From a virus: 64,000 nucleotides of DNA. Below the pieces are notes generated by a model. The model searched no databases and was not told the DNA's origin. It was given only the letters and a program-made list of their open reading frames with translations. The stretch covers positions 1 through 64,000 of IMG/VR virus record IMGVR_UViG_3300034200_001896. One strand, written 5' to 3'. Of this stretch, positions 40,746 to 46,713 are shown piece after piece; position 1 is the stretch's first letter, and each line of letters starts with the position of its first letter. The translations under genes were made by a program, and so were the position numbers.

Positions 40746-41423
40746 ATGAGCACTTGGAAATACAACCGAATGTATGCAGCACAGGCACGTACTCCTGTTG
40801 AGAAGGTTACGGATGCTACCATCCCCACTCGCATTGATGCTATTCTGAATAACGGTATCTGTAACGATTGGGAAAAGAACTTCTGTACTTCCATTAAGGA
40901 AAGCTTTACCAAGTATCAGGGTCTGACTAAGGGGCAATATGATACGTTTGTGAAGGTTGAACAGCGTTACGATTCTGCTGCTGTTACGGCACGTAATAAC
41001 TGGAATGCCGCTTGGGATGCCAGCAAGAAGGCGAAGTGGGATAAGATGATTGAGTATTATTCCAAGACACCTTACTACAAGGGAGCGACGGATAAGGTTA
41101 GGGTTAATCCTAACTATATCCCCAGCGAAAAGGAATACGCTGCAATCTGCGAAAACAAGTATGCTGTCAAGATGCTTGCCCAGCAGAATATTCCTCCCAA
41201 GTATAAGTGTGGTGAGCTGACTGTGTATAAGGAATATGGTAACTATCGTTTGGCAACTGTTGTTGAAGTTGGCAACGTTGATAGTTGGGTTAAGGGTAGT
41301 CGCACTTACAAGATTAACATCGTGGGTGAAGCTGCCATTAAACTAGTTGAGGAGCGGGATATGTTGTATTACCGTGACTCGATTATCCCCAAGTTGACTA
41401 AAAAGGATGAAGTACCTTTTTAG
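40746..41423 (+). CDS. Hypothetical protein, 225 aa, possible EW-like C-terminus
   Basis: Residues 1-150 are helical (NFCTSIKESFTKYQ; GQYDTFVKVEQRYD). From about 148, K-C-G-E-L-T-V-Y, R-L-A-T-V-V-E-V and Y-K-I-N-I have the spacing of the EW family's three strands without the Trp. Host-like codons, own promoter. Function unknown. Confidence 0.65.
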   Translation: MSTWKYNRMYAAQARTPVEKVTDATIPTRIDAILNNGICNDWEKNFCTSIKESFTKYQGLTKGQYDTFVKVEQRYDSAAVTARNNWNAAWDASKKAKWDKMIEYYSKTPYYKGATDKVRVNPNYIPSEKEYAAICENKYAVKMLAQQNIPPKYKCGELTVYKEYGNYRLATVVEVGNVDSWVKGSRTYKINIVGEAAIKLVEERDMLYYRDSIIPKLTKKDEVPF

Positions 41424-41452
41424 TTCACACTGAAAGCCCACTGTGATACTAT
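41424..41452 (+). promoter_or_regulatory. sigma70-type promoter with palindrome around the -10
   Basis: TTCACA, 17-base spacer, TACTAT. CACTGTG (41439-41445) and CACAGTG (41456-41462) flank the -10 as a perfect inverted repeat. Confidence 0.6.
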
Positions 41453-41473
41453 ATACACAGTGCGGCGGCTAGC

Positions 41474-41632
41474 ATGGAAAACAAAACAATGAACAAAGAT
41501 ATCAAGACCCGAGACTATTTCATGTTGCTTATTATCAACGGTGTTACCAAGAGCGGCACCCATAAGGATAAGAAGCGGGAACAAAATAAAAAAGAGTGCA
41601 GAAAAAAGGTTGACACTCGCAGGGAAGATTGA
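41474..41632 (+). CDS. Small basic protein, 52 aa
   Basis: K-T-R-D-Y-F-M-L-L-I-I-N-G-V-T-K-S-G-T-H-K-D-K-K-R then a K/R-rich end. Short basic phage proteins of this type (hydrophobic helix, G-x-H, lysines) are common early genes. Its 3' end contains the next promoter. Confidence 0.6.
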   Translation: MENKTMNKDIKTRDYFMLLIINGVTKSGTHKDKKREQNKKECRKKVDTRRED

Positions 41633-41638
41633 TAGAAT
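41610..41638 (+). promoter_or_regulatory. sigma70-type promoter before the tRNA cluster
   Basis: TTGACA, 17-base spacer, TAGAAT. Followed by a 27-codon frame from 41641 with no room for a binding site. Confidence 0.65.
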
Positions 41639-41693
41639 AGATGGGCAGCAGGAAGCAAACAAAAAAGAATAGCAGAAGCCTAAAAGAAAGTGC

Positions 41694-41722
41694 TAGACAA
41701 GTAGGAAGAAGTGATGTAGAAT
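41694..41722 (+). promoter_or_regulatory. sigma70-type promoter of the first tRNA
   Basis: TAGACA, 17-base spacer, TAGAAT, 14 bases before the tRNA. Confidence 0.55.
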
Positions 41723-41736
41723 AGATGATGTAAAAC

Positions 41737-41821
41737 GGACTCGACGGTTGGACTGACCACTCGCTTATAACGAGTTGCACTAGATTGGTGTTGGGATAGG
41801 GTTCGATTCCCTACGGGTCCA
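41737..41821 (+). tRNA. tRNA with anticodon TAT (Ile, AUA), unusual long variable region
   Basis: Acceptor GGACTCG / CGGGTCC pairs over seven bases. The anticodon stem ACTCG / CGAGT encloses loop CTTATAA, and the T-arm is TAGGG-TTCGATT-CCCTA. The D-arm is short (GGT...ACC). About 21 bases lie between anticodon stem and T-arm, far more than usual for tRNA-Ile. Confidence 0.65.
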
Positions 41822-41834
41822 TAGAAGAAAGTAG

Positions 41835-41864
41835 TTGACAAGTGAATAGCAGTTGATGTATAAT
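41835..41864 (+). promoter_or_regulatory. sigma70 promoter of tRNA-Leu
   Basis: TTGACA, 18-base spacer, TATAAT, ten bases before the tRNA. Confidence 0.75.
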
Positions 41865-41873
41865 AGATGTGTC

Positions 41874-41957
41874 GCCCCCATGGTGGAATCGGTAGACACA
41901 ACAGACTTAAAATCTGTCGTCCGCAAGGGCATCCCCGTTCGACTCGGGGTGGGGGCA
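41874..41957 (+). tRNA. tRNA-Leu (TAA)
   Basis: Acceptor GCCCCCA / TGGGGGC, anticodon loop CTTAAAA, a variable arm as in class II tRNAs, and T-arm CCCCG-TTCGACT-CGGGG. Reads UUA. Confidence 0.9.
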
Positions 41958-41974
41958 TGATGTAAAGTTGTAAA

Positions 41975-42047
41975 GGGTCTGTAACTCAATGGTTAGAGTA
42001 CTCGCCTTTTAAGCGATAAGTTGTCGGTTCGAGTCCGACCAGACCCA
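41975..42047 (+). tRNA. tRNA-Lys (TTT)
   Basis: Acceptor GGGTCTG / CAGACCC, D-arm with AACTCAATGGTTAGAGT, anticodon loop CTTTTAA, T-arm GTCGG-TTCGAGT-CCGAC. Reads AAA. Confidence 0.9.
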
Positions 42048-42049
42048 CT

Positions 42050-42433
42050 ATGAATAAACGTAAAACTCCAATAATTGGAGAATATGAAATTAGAAATTGC
42101 AGCAAACATGGTGAGGTTCGCTATGTGAAAGAATCTAGTGGCTACTGGCGTTGTACGAAATGCAGAAATGCAAATGTTAGCAATCGTAGAGACAAATTGA
42201 AGTTAATGGCAATTGAATATAAAGGCGGGGAATGTCAGAAATGCGGATATAATAAATGTAATAGAGCATTAGCATTTCATCATCTAGACCCAACACAAAA
42301 AGATTTTGGTTTAGCAAAAAGCGGATTAACAAGAAGTTGGGAAAAGATGAAAGAAGAACTTGACAAGTGCATATTGGTATGTCATAATTGTCACGCAGAA
42401 ATACATGATGAAGAACATATAAGAAGTTATTAG
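42050..42433 (+). CDS. HNH endonuclease inserted in the tRNA cluster
   Basis: 127 residues, ATG two bases after tRNA-Lys. Zinc-binding C-T-K-C and C-Q-K-C-G, then A-F-H-H-L-D-P and C-H-N-C-H-A-E-I-H form the HNH motif. It resembles the minus-strand copy at 42882 (F-H-H-L-D-P, L-D-K-C-I-L-V-C). A mobile element between tRNA-Lys and tRNA-Gln. Confidence 0.9.
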   Translation: MNKRKTPIIGEYEIRNCSKHGEVRYVKESSGYWRCTKCRNANVSNRRDKLKLMAIEYKGGECQKCGYNKCNRALAFHHLDPTQKDFGLAKSGLTRSWEKMKEELDKCILVCHNCHAEIHDEEHIRSY

Positions 42434-42434
42434 T

Positions 42435-42508
42435 AGGGGCATAGTTTAATTGGCAAAACCTCTGACTTTGAATCAGATGACGTGAAGGTTCGATTCCTTC
42501 TGCCCCTT
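42435..42508 (+). tRNA. tRNA-Gln (TTG)
   Basis: Acceptor AGGGGCA / TGCCCCT, anticodon stem TCTGA / TCAGA with loop CTTTGAA, T-arm GAAGG-TTCGATT-CCTTC. Reads CAA. The A-U first pair is like bacterial tRNA-Gln, which has a weak first pair. Confidence 0.85.
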
Positions 42509-42521
42509 TGTTGTGTTGTAT

Positions 42522-42595
42522 TCCCAAGTAGCTCAGTTGGTAGAAGCGCCGAACTGTTAATTCGGATGTCGTTGGTTCGAATCCAACCTTGGGAG
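42522..42595 (+). tRNA. tRNA-Asn (GTT)
   Basis: Acceptor TCCCAAG / CTTGGGA, D-arm AGCTCAGTTGGTAGA, anticodon loop CTGTTAA, T-arm GTTGG-TTCGAAT-CCAAC. Confidence 0.9.
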
Positions 42596-42611
42596 CAGGT
42601 AGTATGTAGTC

Positions 42612-42684
42612 GGCCCTATCATCTAGAGGTCTAGGATACCGCCCTTTCAAGGCGATTACGCGAGTTCGAATCTCGCTAGGGTCA
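42612..42684 (+). tRNA. tRNA-Glu (TTC)
   Basis: Acceptor GGCCCTA / TAGGGTC (one G-U), D-arm close to E. coli tRNA-Glu (TCATCTAGAGG), anticodon loop CTTTCAA, T-arm GCGAG-TTCGAAT-CTCGC. Confidence 0.9.
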
Positions 42685-42685
42685 T

Positions 42686-42898
42686 ATGGAAATCAAAGAA
42701 GGTGACTTGGTTTGGAATAAATTTAATGGCTATGGGACGGTACTAAAGATTAGGATTGAATATTGCGCCGTCTATTGGTATGCACCGACAAACCCAACAG
42801 AGAACACAAACTATCTTAAACCAGATTATCATGTAAAGTATGTAAGACAGTGGAAACGTAATGTTGAAGATAAATGCAGCGTTAGCTCAATTGGATAG
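42686..42898 (+). CDS. EW-family protein inside the tRNA cluster
   Basis: I-K-E-G-D-L-V-W-N, G-Y-G-T-V-L-K-I, C-A-V-Y-W-Y-A, then Y-V-R-Q-W-K-R. It starts one base after tRNA-Glu. Its last eight codons run through a tRNA-like D-arm, so the native C-terminus may have been replaced. Confidence 0.65.
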   Translation: MEIKEGDLVWNKFNGYGTVLKIRIEYCAVYWYAPTNPTENTNYLKPDYHVKYVRQWKRNVEDKCSVSSIG

Positions 42899-42902
42899 AG
42901 CC
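42875..42902 (+). tRNA. 5' tRNA fragment (acceptor strand and D-arm only), pseudo-tRNA
   Basis: GTTAGCTCAATTGGATAGAG is a canonical D-arm (8-27) preceded by a plausible acceptor strand, but no anticodon stem or T-arm follows. The minus-strand HNH gene ends in it. Likely the remnant of a tRNA broken by the HNH insertion. Confidence 0.6.
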
Positions 42903-43244
42903 GTGATGCCTTAGTCTATGGCAATTAGAACAAAGCAATATGCACTTATCAAGTTCTTGTTTTAACCTTTCATCGCTAACCATCTTTGCTCTATCCCATG
43001 CCATATCTTTCTTTGATGGGTCTAAGTGATGAAAATCATAAACAGAGAAATGATATGTCTGTTTGCAATCGTGACATTTATCGCCTTTATCTTTTATGGC
43101 TTTTATTTTTCTCTCTCTCCAACGGTTAATACAATAACTACTAAAACATTTCTTACATCTTGACATAAATCTACCTTTAGTTCCAGCTTTCTTGTAACCG
43201 TTTAATTCATTAATTTCTACTTTACAATCTGTGCAAACTGACAT
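42882..43244 (-). CDS. HNH endonuclease, minus strand
   Basis: 120 residues, one of two genes on this strand. C-T-D-C...C-K-K-C at the N-terminus, C-H-D-C, D-F-H-H-L-D-P, and the end C-S-N-C-H-R-L-R-H-H-G. It faces against the tRNA transcripts. Its C-terminus overlaps the broken tRNA. Confidence 0.9.
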   Translation of the reverse strand: MSVCTDCKVEINELNGYKKAGTKGRFMSRCKKCFSSYCINRWRERKIKAIKDKGDKCHDCKQTYHFSVYDFHHLDPSKKDMAWDRAKMVSDERLKQELDKCILLCSNCHRLRHHGSIQLS

Positions 43245-43258
43245 ATAGTATCTCCTAT

Positions 43259-43327
43259 GCCCCGTGTAGCGGACCTACTAGTTGGTCTTCTAAACCGACA
43301 AAAACCGTTCGACTCGGTTACGGGGTG
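43259..43327 (+). tRNA. tRNA-Arg (TCT)
   Basis: Acceptor GCCCCGT / ACGGGGT (first pair G-U), reduced D-arm (GTAG...CTAC), anticodon stem TTGGT / ACCGA with loop CTTCTAA, T-arm AACCG-TTCGACT-CGGTT. 69 bases, short. Reads AGA. Confidence 0.8.
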
Positions 43328-43368
43328 CTATAGTAAGTAGTTGGGTAAAACAGAAAAGTCTACCTAAA

Positions 43369-43572
43369 ATGACAACAATAAATGTTGGTGATTTGCTGCG
43401 TACTAATAGTTGGTTTGGTGTTGTGATGCGTATAGATGAAGGAAATAATTACGAAGAAACTGCATATATGGTTCACTGGTTCTTCCCTGACAATAGAAAT
43501 CCTATTAGTATGATAAACGGTTATAATGCATTAAAGTATAGAATTAATGTATTGACAATACTTGGAAAGTAG
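43369..43572 (+). CDS. EW-family protein carrying the tRNA-Tyr promoter in its 3' end
   Basis: 67 residues: I-N-V-G-D-L-L-R-T, F-G-V-V-M-R-I, Y-M-V-H-W-F-F. The last codons (L-T-I-L-G-K) contain the TTGACA box of the next promoter. Confidence 0.7.
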   Translation: MTTINVGDLLRTNSWFGVVMRIDEGNNYEETAYMVHWFFPDNRNPISMINGYNALKYRINVLTILGK

Positions 43573-43580
43573 TGTATAAT
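43552..43580 (+). promoter_or_regulatory. Consensus sigma70 promoter
   Basis: TTGACA, 17-base spacer, TATAAT: a perfect match on all counts, 25 bases before tRNA-Tyr and overlapping the end of the upstream gene. Confidence 0.9.
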
Positions 43581-43605
43581 ATTTTCCCTCACGCTGTGCT
43601 GTTAT

Positions 43606-43688
43606 GGGGATGTTGACAGTAAGGTTACTGACGTGGACTGTAAATCCGCTGCCATTAGGCCAACTAGGTTCATGTCCTAGCATCCCCA
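43606..43688 (+). tRNA. tRNA-Tyr (GTA)
   Basis: Acceptor GGGGATG / CATCCCC, anticodon stem GTGGA / TCCGC with loop CTGTAAA, class II variable arm, T-arm CTAGG-TTCATGT-CCTAG. The T-run from 43691 likely terminates the transcript. Confidence 0.9.
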
Positions 43689-43698
43689 TCTTTTTTTC

Positions 43699-43726
43699 TT
43701 GACTTTCCCTCCAGCTTCGGTATACT
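43699..43726 (+). promoter_or_regulatory. sigma70-type promoter, leaderless geometry
   Basis: TTGACT, 16-base spacer, TATACT, seven bases (including GCCGCC) to the ATG at 43734. Confidence 0.75.
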
Positions 43727-43733
43727 AGCCGCC

Positions 43734-43949
43734 ATGTTAAAGACAAGAAAGCTGAATCTAGGTGACTTGGTTGCGGTAACAGAGCATAAAGACAATATCA
43801 CTATTGGAATGATTGTAGAATTTGACGATGCTTATACTACCTACAAGATTGAGTGGTGCAACGGTAAACATATCTGGGCTAAGGCATCGTGGATAACTAC
43901 CCAACAGTACCGTAACATTTTCCTTGACTGGAAGGCACAACTGTTATAG
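43734..43949 (+). CDS. EW-family protein, leaderless start
   Basis: 71 residues: L-N-L-G-D-L-V-A-V, I-G-M-I-V-E-F, Y-K-I-E-W-C-N. The end, I-F-L-D-W-K-A-Q-L-L, encodes the TTGACT of the next promoter. Confidence 0.8.
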   Translation: MLKTRKLNLGDLVAVTEHKDNITIGMIVEFDDAYTTYKIEWCNGKHIWAKASWITTQQYRNIFLDWKAQLL

Positions 43950-43952
43950 GAT
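43924..43952 (+). promoter_or_regulatory. sigma70-type promoter nested in preceding gene, leaderless geometry
   Basis: TTGACT in the L-D codons, 17-base spacer, TAGGAT, seven bases to a GTG at 43960. Confidence 0.7.
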
Positions 43953-43959
43953 ACTTCCC

Positions 43960-44199
43960 GTGAACGACCCTTACATCGGCAAGTTGTTCCTCATGGATTG
44001 GCATCCTCCATCGTTCGGTGTTAACCCGACTCAGCGTATATATCTTTTCATGGTTGTCGGCAAGGGTAAAGAACATCATACCAAGCAAGGTTATATTTGT
44101 GAGTCCCTGACTTCGGGTAGGCAATATATCTACAACGAATACGAGATTATCTCAGGACTTGTGCAATACAAGCAATGGAAGGAGCAAAATAATGTTTGA
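43960..44199 (+). CDS. GKLF-like small protein, GTG leaderless start
   Basis: 79 residues: V/M-N-D-P-Y-I-G-K-L-F-L-M-D, then I-Y-L-F-M-V-V-G, Y-I-C-E-S-L. The start is set by promoter spacing; a longer frame from 43924 would begin upstream of the promoter. A divergent GKLF member lying among EW genes. Confidence 0.65.
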   Translation: MNDPYIGKLFLMDWHPPSFGVNPTQRIYLFMVVGKGKEHHTKQGYICESLTSGRQYIYNEYEIISGLVQYKQWKEQNNV

Positions 44200-44398
44200 T
44201 ATCCGCGAAGGTGATAGTTTGTTGGGTTATAGTATTGCTACCAAGGATTATATTGTTGGCATCGTTACTGATATTAAGCTTGACGCAATTGCCCGTAAGC
44301 AGTATAATGTTCATTGGGCTGATGCACAAGTTGGATGGTTGGACCATAACACCGCTGTACGTTTGCGTGAGAAATATCTTGACTTCCGCAACAAGTAG
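44192..44398 (+). CDS. EW-family protein
   Basis: 68 residues: I-R-E-G-D-S-L-L-G, V-G-I-V-T-D-I, Y-N-V-H-W-A-D, tail E-K-Y-L-D-F-R-N-K. AAGGAG precedes this ATG, so it is co-translated with its neighbour. Its L-D codons carry the next promoter. Confidence 0.75.
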   Translation: MFDIREGDSLLGYSIATKDYIVGIVTDIKLDAIARKQYNVHWADAQVGWLDHNTAVRLREKYLDFRNK

Positions 44399-44406
44399 GG
44401 TATAGT
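44379..44406 (+). promoter_or_regulatory. sigma70-type promoter nested in preceding gene, leaderless geometry
   Basis: TTGACT, 16-base spacer, TATAGT, seven bases to ATG 44414. First of three near-identical junctions. Confidence 0.75.
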
Positions 44407-44413
44407 GTTTATC

Positions 44414-44620
44414 ATGGATATCAAAATCGGTGACAGTGTTGCGTTCATTGGCAGTGTTGCATCCACTGGTAAATCTTTCAGCTACGTTGGCGTGGTGTCA
44501 AAGATATCTAACCATAACCCTCGTTATTGTGTTTCTTGGAATGACGGTACGGAAACTTACGAAGATAGTCCTGAGATTGCCATTTTCCGAAAACAATACC
44601 TTGACTTCCTCAACAAGTAG
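44414..44620 (+). CDS. EW-family protein, leaderless start
   Basis: 68 residues: M-D-I-K-I-G-D-S-V-A-F, V-G-V-V-S-K-I, Y-C-V-S-W-N-D, tail K-Q-Y-L-D-F-L-N-K. Start chosen at ATG seven bases from the -10. Confidence 0.8.
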   Translation: MDIKIGDSVAFIGSVASTGKSFSYVGVVSKISNHNPRYCVSWNDGTETYEDSPEIAIFRKQYLDFLNK

Positions 44621-44628
44621 GGTATAGT
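44601..44628 (+). promoter_or_regulatory. sigma70-type promoter nested in preceding gene, leaderless geometry
   Basis: TTGACT, 16-base spacer, TATAGT, seven bases to ATG 44636. The 3' coding end and spacer nearly repeat those at 44379. Confidence 0.75.
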
Positions 44629-44635
44629 AACTATC

Positions 44636-44848
44636 ATGGATATCAAAGTCGGTGACAGTGTAGCATTTAAGCCTAGGAAAACGTCTAACGAATACGATTT
44701 GGGAATCGTTGTAAATATAATTCCAAACAAAAATTACTGTGTAAAGATAATATGGAATGATGTTGCATTTCCCTCTAGTGAGACTGTTGAGTTAATGGCG
44801 GACGCTCTAGAGTTCCGTCAGATTTATCTTGACCTTCTCGCAAAGTAG
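44636..44848 (+). CDS. EW-family protein, leaderless start
   Basis: 70 residues: M-D-I-K-V-G-D-S-V-A-F, L-G-I-V-V-N-I, V-K-I-I-W-N-D, tail Q-I-Y-L-D-L-L-A-K. Its N-terminus is almost identical to that of the previous gene. Confidence 0.8.
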   Translation: MDIKVGDSVAFKPRKTSNEYDLGIVVNIIPNKNYCVKIIWNDVAFPSSETVELMADALEFRQIYLDLLAK

Positions 44849-44856
44849 GGTATAGT
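44829..44856 (+). promoter_or_regulatory. sigma70-type promoter nested in preceding gene, leaderless geometry
   Basis: TTGACC, 16-base spacer, TATAGT, seven bases to ATG 44864. Confidence 0.75.
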
Positions 44857-44863
44857 AGTAATC

Positions 44864-45205
44864 ATGAAAGCGACCGATTGCGTTGAGTGCGGAGAGCAGT
44901 TCAATCTTTATTCCCCTGAGAAGCGCAGGACAGGCGGTAAAGCTAATACTTGTCCCCTGTGTAGTGAGGAGACTGCCGTTAAATATGCGGGAGTCTCAGC
45001 AGGTGAAGGCAAGATGGGTAGTGTGCAGGTATTGAAGTTTTCCTCTAATGCTGACCGTGCAGCTTATCTTTCATTCTGGAAAGCTACAAGCGGTATGAAT
45101 ACAGGCAAGAACTGTCAGATGCAGTTTCGTGCCAAGGAACCAAACGTAAAGTTTAAGACTGTCGCAACCTTTACAGGCAACGTAAATCACAAGGGGAAGG
45201 CATAA
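44864..45205 (+). CDS. Zinc-ribbon protein, leaderless start
   Basis: 113 residues. C-V-E-C-G-E-Q-F and C-P-L-C-S-E make a ribbon in the first 35 residues; the rest (VQVLKFSSNADRAAYLSFW) is unassigned. Not an EW member although its promoter junction is the same, which shows that the promoter is the unit shared. TAATG overlap with the next gene. Confidence 0.7.
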   Translation: MKATDCVECGEQFNLYSPEKRRTGGKANTCPLCSEETAVKYAGVSAGEGKMGSVQVLKFSSNADRAAYLSFWKATSGMNTGKNCQMQFRAKEPNVKFKTVATFTGNVNHKGKA

Positions 45206-45366
45206 TGTCTGACGTACTTTCGTCTAAGTATCTTACCCGTGATAATCGTCCAACCATTCGTCAACTGTTTGAGAAACTTGGAATCAACAAAGGCGAGCAT
45301 GATGAAAATGTTAGGGCAGCACTTGAAGAACTTATTACGTTGAGAAATCACAAGGGAAGGAGTTGA
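45205..45366 (+). CDS. Small hypothetical protein, 53 aa
   Basis: S-S-K-Y-L-T-R-D-N-R-P-T-I-R-Q-L-F-E-K-L-G, then a helix E-N-V-R-A-A-L-E-E-L-I-T-L. Start overlaps the preceding stop; GGGGAAGG gives the binding site. Confidence 0.6.
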   Translation: MSDVLSSKYLTRDNRPTIRQLFEKLGINKGEHDENVRAALEELITLRNHKGRS

Positions 45367-45373
45367 TAATACA

Positions 45374-45604
45374 ATGCTTATTGAAAATAAGAAAAATCTG
45401 GATATCAAAACCTTAGATTCTATCAACAGCGGCGCTGCTTTTTGTTTTTATGAAAGTCACTTGGGCAAAGGTATATATATGAAAACTGCTCTACCGCCCA
45501 ATGGTAAGAAGTACGCTATAGTATCTCTTGAAGATGGAGAGATTGAGGAATATGATAGGTCGGTGAGAGTGACCGTCCTTAATGCAAAGGTAGTTATAGA
45601 CTAA
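45374..45604 (+). CDS. Small hypothetical protein
   Basis: 76 residues, beta-rich: G-A-A-F-C-F-Y-E-S, K-Y-A-I-V-S-L-E-D-G. Convergent with the minus-strand HNH gene, sharing four bases at the stops. Confidence 0.6.
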   Translation: MLIENKKNLDIKTLDSINSGAAFCFYESHLGKGIYMKTALPPNGKKYAIVSLEDGEIEEYDRSVRVTVLNAKVVID

Positions 45605-46197
45605 CCAATATATCTATCTTGCTTTGATATATTGTCCTTTGCCCAAAGAGGTTGGAGATTATCTAAACTCCAGCACTTAAGAAAGTTCTCGTCCTCTATA
45701 GAATCAAACGGCAACCAAGATTGAGGTATGATGTGGTCAATATGCCATTCACCGTGGTTATCCCATGTCATACCTTCTTTAAACTTGCTTTCAAGATGCT
45801 TACGCAAATCATCAGGGGTATAACCAAGACGTTCAAATATCTTCTTTGAAGGCCAACCATTCTTTAGGGCACGCTTGATAGAAACAAAAAGGTTCTTATA
45901 CCAACCTCTAACTTCATATGACTTCTTCCAGTGTTTCCTCTGTATCTCTTTATAGCGTTCTGGATTCTGTTCCTTCCAGCGTTTTGTATTCTCTCTTTGA
46001 CGTTCCTTATTACCTTTTCTCCATTGACGGGAACGCTGATTAATGGTATCTTTGTTTTGTAGAGAGTAGTCCTTATCTTTAGAATGTTTGCAGGAACGAC
46101 ATATACTTTGATGCCCGTCTTTCTTTGTGGCATCCTTATTGAAATCAGCAAGTGACTTTTCTTCTTGACATACACGGCAAAGTTTGGTAGTATCCAT
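45601..46197 (-). CDS. HNH endonuclease, minus strand
   Basis: 198 residues from the ATG giving MDTTKLCRVC. An N-terminal ribbon (C-R-V-C...C-R-S-C) is followed by a long basic helical linker with K-R-W-K-E-Q-N-P-E-R. The C-terminal W-H-I-D-H-I-I-P-Q-S-W...N-L-Q-P-L-W-A-K-D-N is the HNH core. A longer frame to 46308 is less likely. A free-standing homing endonuclease inserted among + strand genes. Confidence 0.9.
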   Translation of the reverse strand: MDTTKLCRVCQEEKSLADFNKDATKKDGHQSICRSCKHSKDKDYSLQNKDTINQRSRQWRKGNKERQRENTKRWKEQNPERYKEIQRKHWKKSYEVRGWYKNLFVSIKRALKNGWPSKKIFERLGYTPDDLRKHLESKFKEGMTWDNHGEWHIDHIIPQSWLPFDSIEDENFLKCWSLDNLQPLWAKDNISKQDRYIG

Positions 46198-46252
46198 ATA
46201 CAGTAAGTAGTCAATCGGATAAGAATAGACCAAAGAAAGTGAGGAGATAATA

Positions 46253-46345
46253 ATGGGACATCCAAAGAAAAACCGCCCACGCAAGGGACGCAGGAAGATT
46301 GGTAGCAAGAAGCGTAAGGCTCAGAGCAATAACCGAAAGAAGTAA
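46253..46345 (+). CDS. Very basic 30-residue peptide
   Basis: M-G-H-P-K-K-N-R-P-R-K-G-R-R-K-I-G-S-K-K-R then Q-S-N-N-R-K-K. GAGGAGATAAT is a good binding site. About half Lys/Arg; nucleic-acid or ribosome binding is plausible. Confidence 0.55.
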   Translation: MGHPKKNRPRKGRRKIGSKKRKAQSNNRKK

Positions 46346-46348
46346 ACC

Positions 46349-46522
46349 ATGAAAAGACTTAAGCGTGGCGACCTAGCTTGGATGATTTTTGATGGTAAGC
46401 AAAGCATGGTAATGATTACGGAGTGCAGATACAAGACTGATGTTTATCTTTGTGCCCCTGTTGCCGTAGCGCATCATGCATCATGGGTGTCAGGCTTTAG
46501 GTTGGAGCGTATAGTACCGTAA
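46349..46522 (+). CDS. EW-like small protein, 57 aa
   Basis: L-K-R-G-D-L-A-W-M, V-M-I-T-E-C, V-Y-L-C-A-P, three strands in family order without E-W. Directly follows the basic peptide. Confidence 0.55.
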   Translation: MKRLKRGDLAWMIFDGKQSMVMITECRYKTDVYLCAPVAVAHHASWVSGFRLERIVP

Positions 46523-46668
46523 GGATTGCCTCCCCCTGCCACTACCGTAGTAGGGTGGGGGGAGGTCGTGAAAAAAACAAAATTTCCTGTGCAGCCAGCC
46601 GCCGTTAAGGCGGTATTCTAGTATATATTAGTACATATATATATGTATGGGGTAGTGGCGGCTAGCTC
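46523..46668 (+). repeat. Intergenic hairpins
   Basis: CCTCCCCC (46529) pairs with GGGGGGAGG (46556) around a CTAC-CGTA-GTAG tip, a strong hairpin without a T-run. CCGCC-GTTAA-GGCGG (46600) follows, then an ACATATATATATGT palindrome and GGCGGCTAGC (46653). Confidence 0.5.
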
Positions 46669-46697
46669 TTGACAGGGTACTACTGTAGTGGTAGAGT
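46669..46697 (+). promoter_or_regulatory. sigma70-type promoter
   Basis: TTGACA, 17-base spacer, TAGAGT; normal leader with AGGAGGG before the ATG. Confidence 0.7.
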
Positions 46698-46713
46698 AGG
46701 AGGGGGCTACAGA

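Noticed and set aside
41641-41724. 27-codon frame after the 41610 promoter
   Set aside because: Start lies two bases from the -10 and would precede the transcription start; no binding site.
43591-43597. ACGCTGT as the missing 3' acceptor of the broken tRNA at 42875
   Set aside because: It could pair, but no T-arm precedes it and it lies between a promoter and tRNA-Tyr, so it is chance.
46669-46713. Start at 46669 for the YYSxRQNNSGG protein
   Set aside because: That start overlaps the -35 box; the ATG at 46714 has an ideal AGGAGGG site and matches the usual N-terminus.
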